Of a stretch of DNA of 64,000 nt, positions 63,231-64,000 are shown piece after piece. The DNA comes from Microbulbifer agarilyticus. GTDB taxonomy: Bacteria; Pseudomonadota; Gammaproteobacteria; Pseudomonadales; Cellvibrionaceae. Below the pieces are notes generated by a model. The model saw only the letters and a list, made by a program, of their open reading frames with translations, ran no database searches and had not been told where the DNA came from. Position 1 is the stretch's first letter. Each line of letters starts with the position of its first letter. The position numbers were made by a program, and so were the translations under genes. The stretch spans positions 868,001 through 932,000 of the forward strand of contig NZ_JAIUZM010000001.1 in NCBI RefSeq assembly GCF_020171345.1. The letters run 5' to 3'.

Positions 63231-63286
63231 TCCTCAGGAGTATTCCGCAAAGAGGTACAGCAAGAGATTCGTCAAACGGGCCGGCA

Positions 63287-63316
63287 CAAAAAAACCGGGC
63301 GCCGGCCCGGTTTTGG
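63287..63316 (-). terminator. Terminator after hflC
   Basis: On the minus strand AAAACCGGGCC-GGC-GCCCGGTTTTTTT forms a strong hairpin with a T-run about 70 bases past hflC and before the DUF2065 gene. The other strand also carries TTTT, though there is no gene for it. Confidence 0.88.
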
Positions 63317-63384
63317 GGATTTTACCACTAAAATGTGGAGGTGTGGCCACTGAAGTGGCCACGAAATAGTCGAAACTGTCTTCG

Positions 63385-64000
63385 TTATTGTCCGGACGGA
63401 TCCTTCAGGTAACGGAAGAACTGACTGTCTGGCTCCATGAGCAGCATATCGCTCTTGCTCTTGAAGGACTCTTTATAGGCCGTCAAGCTGCGCGAGAAGC
63501 GATAGAACTCCGGGTTCTTACTGAAAGCCTCAGCGTAAATCTGAGCGGCCTCGGCATCAGCCTCACCGCGCACCTCTTCCGCCTTGCGATACGCTTCGGA
63601 CTCAATAACCACCTTTTGTCGATCGGCGCTGGCGCGGATACGCTCACTGGCTTCCTGACCCTTTGCGCGGTGGTCACGGGCTTCCAGCTCACGGCCGGCA
63701 CGCATACGCTGGAACACCGATTCAGATACTTCCGGTGGCAGGTCGATACGCTTCACGCGCACATCCACGATCTCAACCCCGAGATCCGTCTGCGCGGTCT
63801 CGTTCAGGTTCTTGGTGATTTCCGCCATCAGCTCATCGCGCTGGCCACTCACCACTTCGTGCAGGTCGCGCACACCAAACTGGTTACGCAGGCGGTTATT
63901 GATCTGTTCTGCCAGCAGGCGCACGGCGTTGCGCTCATCGCCGCGGGTCGCTACATAGAAGCGGCCCACATCGAAGATGCGGAACTTCGCGTAGGAGTCC
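63385..64000 (-). CDS. hflC: FtsH protease modulator HflC (N-terminus outside window)
   Basis: The frame runs off the window edge, so about 205 C-terminal residues are seen; the full protein is about 290. SPFH (prohibitin/stomatin) features are visible: 'GRFYVATRGDERNAVRLL', 'QFGVRDLHEVVSGQRDEL', 'DVRVKRIDLPPEVSESVF' and the coiled coil 'SADRQKVVIESEAYRKAEEVRGEADAEAA', then 'FYRFSRSLTAYKESF'. With HflK it forms a membrane complex around FtsH and controls its proteolysis. The hflK gene should lie just outside the window upstream. Confidence 0.95.
   Translation of the reverse strand, partial: DSYAKFRIFDVGRFYVATRGDERNAVRLLAEQINNRLRNQFGVRDLHEVVSGQRDELMAEITKNLNETAQTDLGVEIVDVRVKRIDLPPEVSESVFQRMRAGRELEARDHRAKGQEASERIRASADRQKVVIESEAYRKAEEVRGEADAEAAQIYAEAFSKNPEFYRFSRSLTAYKESFKSKSDMLLMEPDSQFFRYLKDPSGQ

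Overview
The window looks like a chromosomal segment of a marine gammaproteobacterium, probably of the Microbulbifer/Cellvibrio side. The grounds are Pseudomonas-like housekeeping synteny (hflC-DUF2065-hisZ-purA ... rnr-rlmB ... rpsF-rpsR-DUF2232-rplI-dnaB), a DUF3094 protein, a TonB-dependent receptor and moderately high GC. This placement is inference from gene order and protein style, not from a marker search. Nearly all genes are ordinary chromosomal genes. I see no prophage, integrase, transposase or CRISPR array.

Layout. 1-4.3 kb: a cut-off envelope protein with a helical periplasmic region (minus), a DUF6515-like periplasmic protein and a large DUF4382/DUF5666-type lipoprotein. 4.6-8.7 kb: an omega-amino-acid catabolic unit (pyruvate transaminase plus succinate-semialdehyde dehydrogenase) divergent from its likely LysR regulator. 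8.8-10.4 kb: a plus-strand trio of methyltransferase, unknown protein and GNAT acetyltransferase. 10.7-17.2 kb: three secreted or lipid-anchored hydrolases (gluzincin with TPR-like tail, S15-type hydrolase, M1 aminopeptidase). 17.3-26.7 kb: TPR-sulfotransferase, then a nutrient cluster of TonB receptor, nitrilase-family hydrolase, MFS carrier and a MocR-type regulator with an extra C-terminal module, then an HdeD-like protein. 27-33.5 kb: an RND pump operon and a LytS/LytR-type two-component pair. 33.5-38.6 kb: EVE protein, iodotyrosine-deiodinase-like flavoprotein, DUF3094, acyl-CoA dehydrogenase under a PsrA-like operator, bioD, and an L,D-transpeptidase. 39-42.7 kb: dnaB and the S6/S18/L9 operon. 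43.3-49.3 kb: a TPR/beta-barrel outer-membrane protein with a secreted helical partner, rlmB and rnr. 49.7-60.1 kb: an accessory stretch lying between rnr and purA, with two identical tRNA-Leu(CAG) genes flanking ppc, an AT-rich Nudix plus SRA/HNH nuclease islet, an MFS pump, a lytic transglycosylase, a hemolysin-III protein and a methanethiol-oxidase unit. 60.3-64 kb: purA, hisZ, DUF2065 and hflC (cut off).

The items I rate most interesting are: (1) the islet next to the second tRNA-Leu, where a NudG-like Nudix hydrolase overlaps by 4 bp the start of an SRA-like/HNH (type IV restriction-like) nuclease that carries a one-base frameshift; (2) a family of long intergenic palindromes (three intact, one degenerate) sharing two small loop motifs while their long stems differ in sequence yet stay perfectly paired; (3) the MocR regulator with a C-terminal extension; (4) the iodotyrosine-deiodinase-like protein with its substrate triad intact; and (5) an orphan plus-strand terminator suggesting a small RNA upstream of rpsF.
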